This document shows positions 4,757 to 6,027 of a stretch of 6,027 nucleotides of DNA, one piece after another. The position numbers and the translations under genes are program-made. The stretch's first letter is position 1. Every line of letters begins with the position of its first letter. The notes beneath the pieces were generated by a model that had not been told where the DNA came from, ran no database searches, and saw only the letters and a list, made by a program, of their open reading frames with translations. The stretch is from Phycisphaerales bacterium (GTDB taxonomy: Bacteria; Planctomycetota; Phycisphaerae; Phycisphaerales; UBA1924). The stretch is taken from contig JARGNC010000147.1 in the NCBI GenBank assembly GCA_029212425.1, positions 1-6,027 on the forward strand. Reading direction: 5' to 3'.

Positions 4757-6027
4757 ATGAATATTCGAACCATGATCGCAAGTGCCGCACTTGCGTCAGC
4801 GTCGCTCGCATCCGCCCAAACCCACACCGATTCCTTCGTCTACCAAGGCGAACTCATGGACATGGGCGCCCCCGCAGACGGGCTCTACGACATCTCCTTC
4901 ATCGTCTACGACAGCGAAATCGGAGGCAGCATCGTCCTCGGCGGATCGCAGTCCGTCCCCAATGTGCAGGTCACCAACGGACGCTTCGAAACACTCGTCA
5001 ACTTCGGAGTCACAGGGAGCGTCTTCGATTCCGATCAAGTCCGCTGGCTCAACATCGCCATCCGTCCCGCAGGTGTCGGAAACTACACCTCCATTACCCC
5101 TCGACAACGGATCACCCCCGCACCGCTCGCAAACTACGCGCTCCGCTCAGGGACCGATCTCCAAGCCGCGTTCGACAACGGCAACGAGATCTCCTTCGCC
5201 CCTGGTAGCGGCATCCTCGAACTCAACAGCCACGCCAATCAAGATGCAGCGATCCGAATCAACAACGCGGGCGGAAATGCACGCGCCCTCTTCTTCGAGA
5301 GCGGCTTCGGAAGCGGAGATGTCGCACTCTACGGCAACACCAACAACATCATCTCAAGACTGTACACCGACACCTCCGCAGGTGGTGGGGGATACCTCTA
5401 CATCGCTCGCAACGATACAGGAACGGGAGGGGTCATCCTCGAAGGAAACTCCGCAGGAACCGAATCCGCAATCATCTCGATCTTCGGAGAAACCGAGTCA
5501 ATCTTTCTCAGCTCCAGAACAACAGGCAACTCCAGCGTCGCGATCCCGAACAACGCGATCGAAGCGCTCGAAATCCTCAACGAAGCAGGCGCTGCAGAAA
5601 CCGAGAACAGCTCCTCAGTGCTCCTCACCGCGTCCAGCGGCGTCAACGACACCATCGACACCGTCACCGTCACCGCGCCCACCGACGGCTTCGTCCTCGT
5701 CAGCGCGACCGCCGAAGTCTCCGTAAATCATATCAACGCGAGCGTCACCTCCGCAAACTTCGGGGTTTCTTCGACCACTTCCTTACCAGTCAACGGAGAC
5801 ATCGAACTCCGTATCGACGACGACATGCCAACAGGAACTTACGACTACCCCGTCACCGTCCAAGCAATCTTTCCAGCATCAGAAGGTTCAAACACCTACT
5901 ACTTCGTCGGTGACCAGAACACCACCACAGGAGACATCTACGCGCTCGACCGACAAGTCTCCGCGATCTTCGTCCCAACCGCCTACGGCTCCGTCGCACG
6001 CGACGCAGGAATCAACCTCCCAGACGA
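4757..6027 (+). CDS. Secreted fibre-like protein with N-terminal 'YQGEL' leader domain (3' end off window)
   Basis: 423 codons run open to the right edge without a stop. Residues 1-20 (MNIRTMIASAALASASLASA) form a signal peptide. Residues about 25-130 match the pattern of a domain common at the N-terminus of environmental surface proteins: FVYQGELMDMGAPADGLYDI, then VTNGRFETLVNFG, RWLNIAIRPAG, and TPRQRITPAPLANYALR. Residues about 130-265 are rich in Gly, Asn and Ser with short beta-like strands (AIRINNAGG, GGYLYIARNDTGTG, GVILEGNSAG), as in fibre or beta-helix stalks. Residues 285-423 look like a beta-sandwich (VTVTAPTDGFVLVSATAEV, AIFVPTAYG), resembling head regions of collagen-like or tail-fibre proteins, but I do not recognise a named family. 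A weak purine-rich site (GAGAGAGA, 4743-4750) precedes the ATG. The 60-bp gap after the 3353 gene has no hairpin, so an operon is likely. Export and surface location are inferred. Confidence 0.85.
   Translation, partial: MNIRTMIASAALASASLASAQTHTDSFVYQGELMDMGAPADGLYDISFIVYDSEIGGSIVLGGSQSVPNVQVTNGRFETLVNFGVTGSVFDSDQVRWLNIAIRPAGVGNYTSITPRQRITPAPLANYALRSGTDLQAAFDNGNEISFAPGSGILELNSHANQDAAIRINNAGGNARALFFESGFGSGDVALYGNTNNIISRLYTDTSAGGGGYLYIARNDTGTGGVILEGNSAGTESAIISIFGETESIFLSSRTTGNSSVAIPNNAIEALEILNEAGAAETENSSSVLLTASSGVNDTIDTVTVTAPTDGFVLVSATAEVSVNHINASVTSANFGVSSTTSLPVNGDIELRIDDDMPTGTYDYPVTVQAIFPASEGSNTYYFVGDQNTTTGDIYALDRQVSAIFVPTAYGSVARDAGINLPD

Noticed and set aside
4782..5726. 314-codon plus-strand frame rich in Ser, Pro and Thr
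   Set aside because: Out-of-frame shadow of the secreted protein starting at 4757, which has a signal peptide and recognisable domain in its own frame.

Overview
The window looks like chromosomal DNA of a marine planctomycete of the Phycisphaerae type. This is inferred from two secreted beta-propeller (FG-GAP-like) proteins with a planctomycete-style C-terminal dockerin motif (NFLDVSAFL, Cys at the start of the module, ...CP at the very end in the complete one). A third secreted protein has the 'FVYQGEL...GLYDISF' leader domain seen in planctomycete and other environmental surface proteins. The taxonomic call is from family resemblance only; no marker gene is present.

Layout, left to right. 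Bases 1-1252 (minus strand) hold a secreted seven-repeat FG-GAP protein. It is open to the left edge and cut in the middle of its dockerin module. Bases 1253-1563 are intergenic: a minus-strand promoter candidate for that gene, an 8-T tract, a perfect 17-bp hairpin, and a plus-strand promoter candidate with a strong Shine-Dalgarno. That signal leads into a doubtful small membrane-protein ORF (1564-1917), which overlaps the next gene tail-to-tail. Bases 1711-2952 (minus) encode a RecA/KaiC-fold ATPase of the AAA_25/RepA-like helicase type found in plasmids, phages and integrated elements. Bases 2953-3352 are a divergent intergenic region with a pair of 17-bp direct repeats 104 bp apart, an AT-rich promoter-like stretch and a 16-bp palindrome. 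Bases 3353-4696 (plus) are a complete second FG-GAP/dockerin protein. It is followed 60 bp later, probably in the same transcript, by a secreted fibre-like protein (4757 to the right edge, incomplete).

Three of the four confident genes make exported, probably cell-surface or extracellular proteins; the ATPase is the intruder. Palindromes sharing the arms ACTCATCA/TGATGA occur in the left intergenic region, across the ATPase stop codon, and (degenerate) upstream of the ATPase. The ATPase gene could therefore be a small cassette or the remnant of an integrated element placed between two surface-protein genes. No integrase, transposase, CRISPR array, rRNA or tRNA is visible. The left FG-GAP gene and its upstream region are visibly AT-richer than the rest (sample lines near 48% G+C against about 60%).
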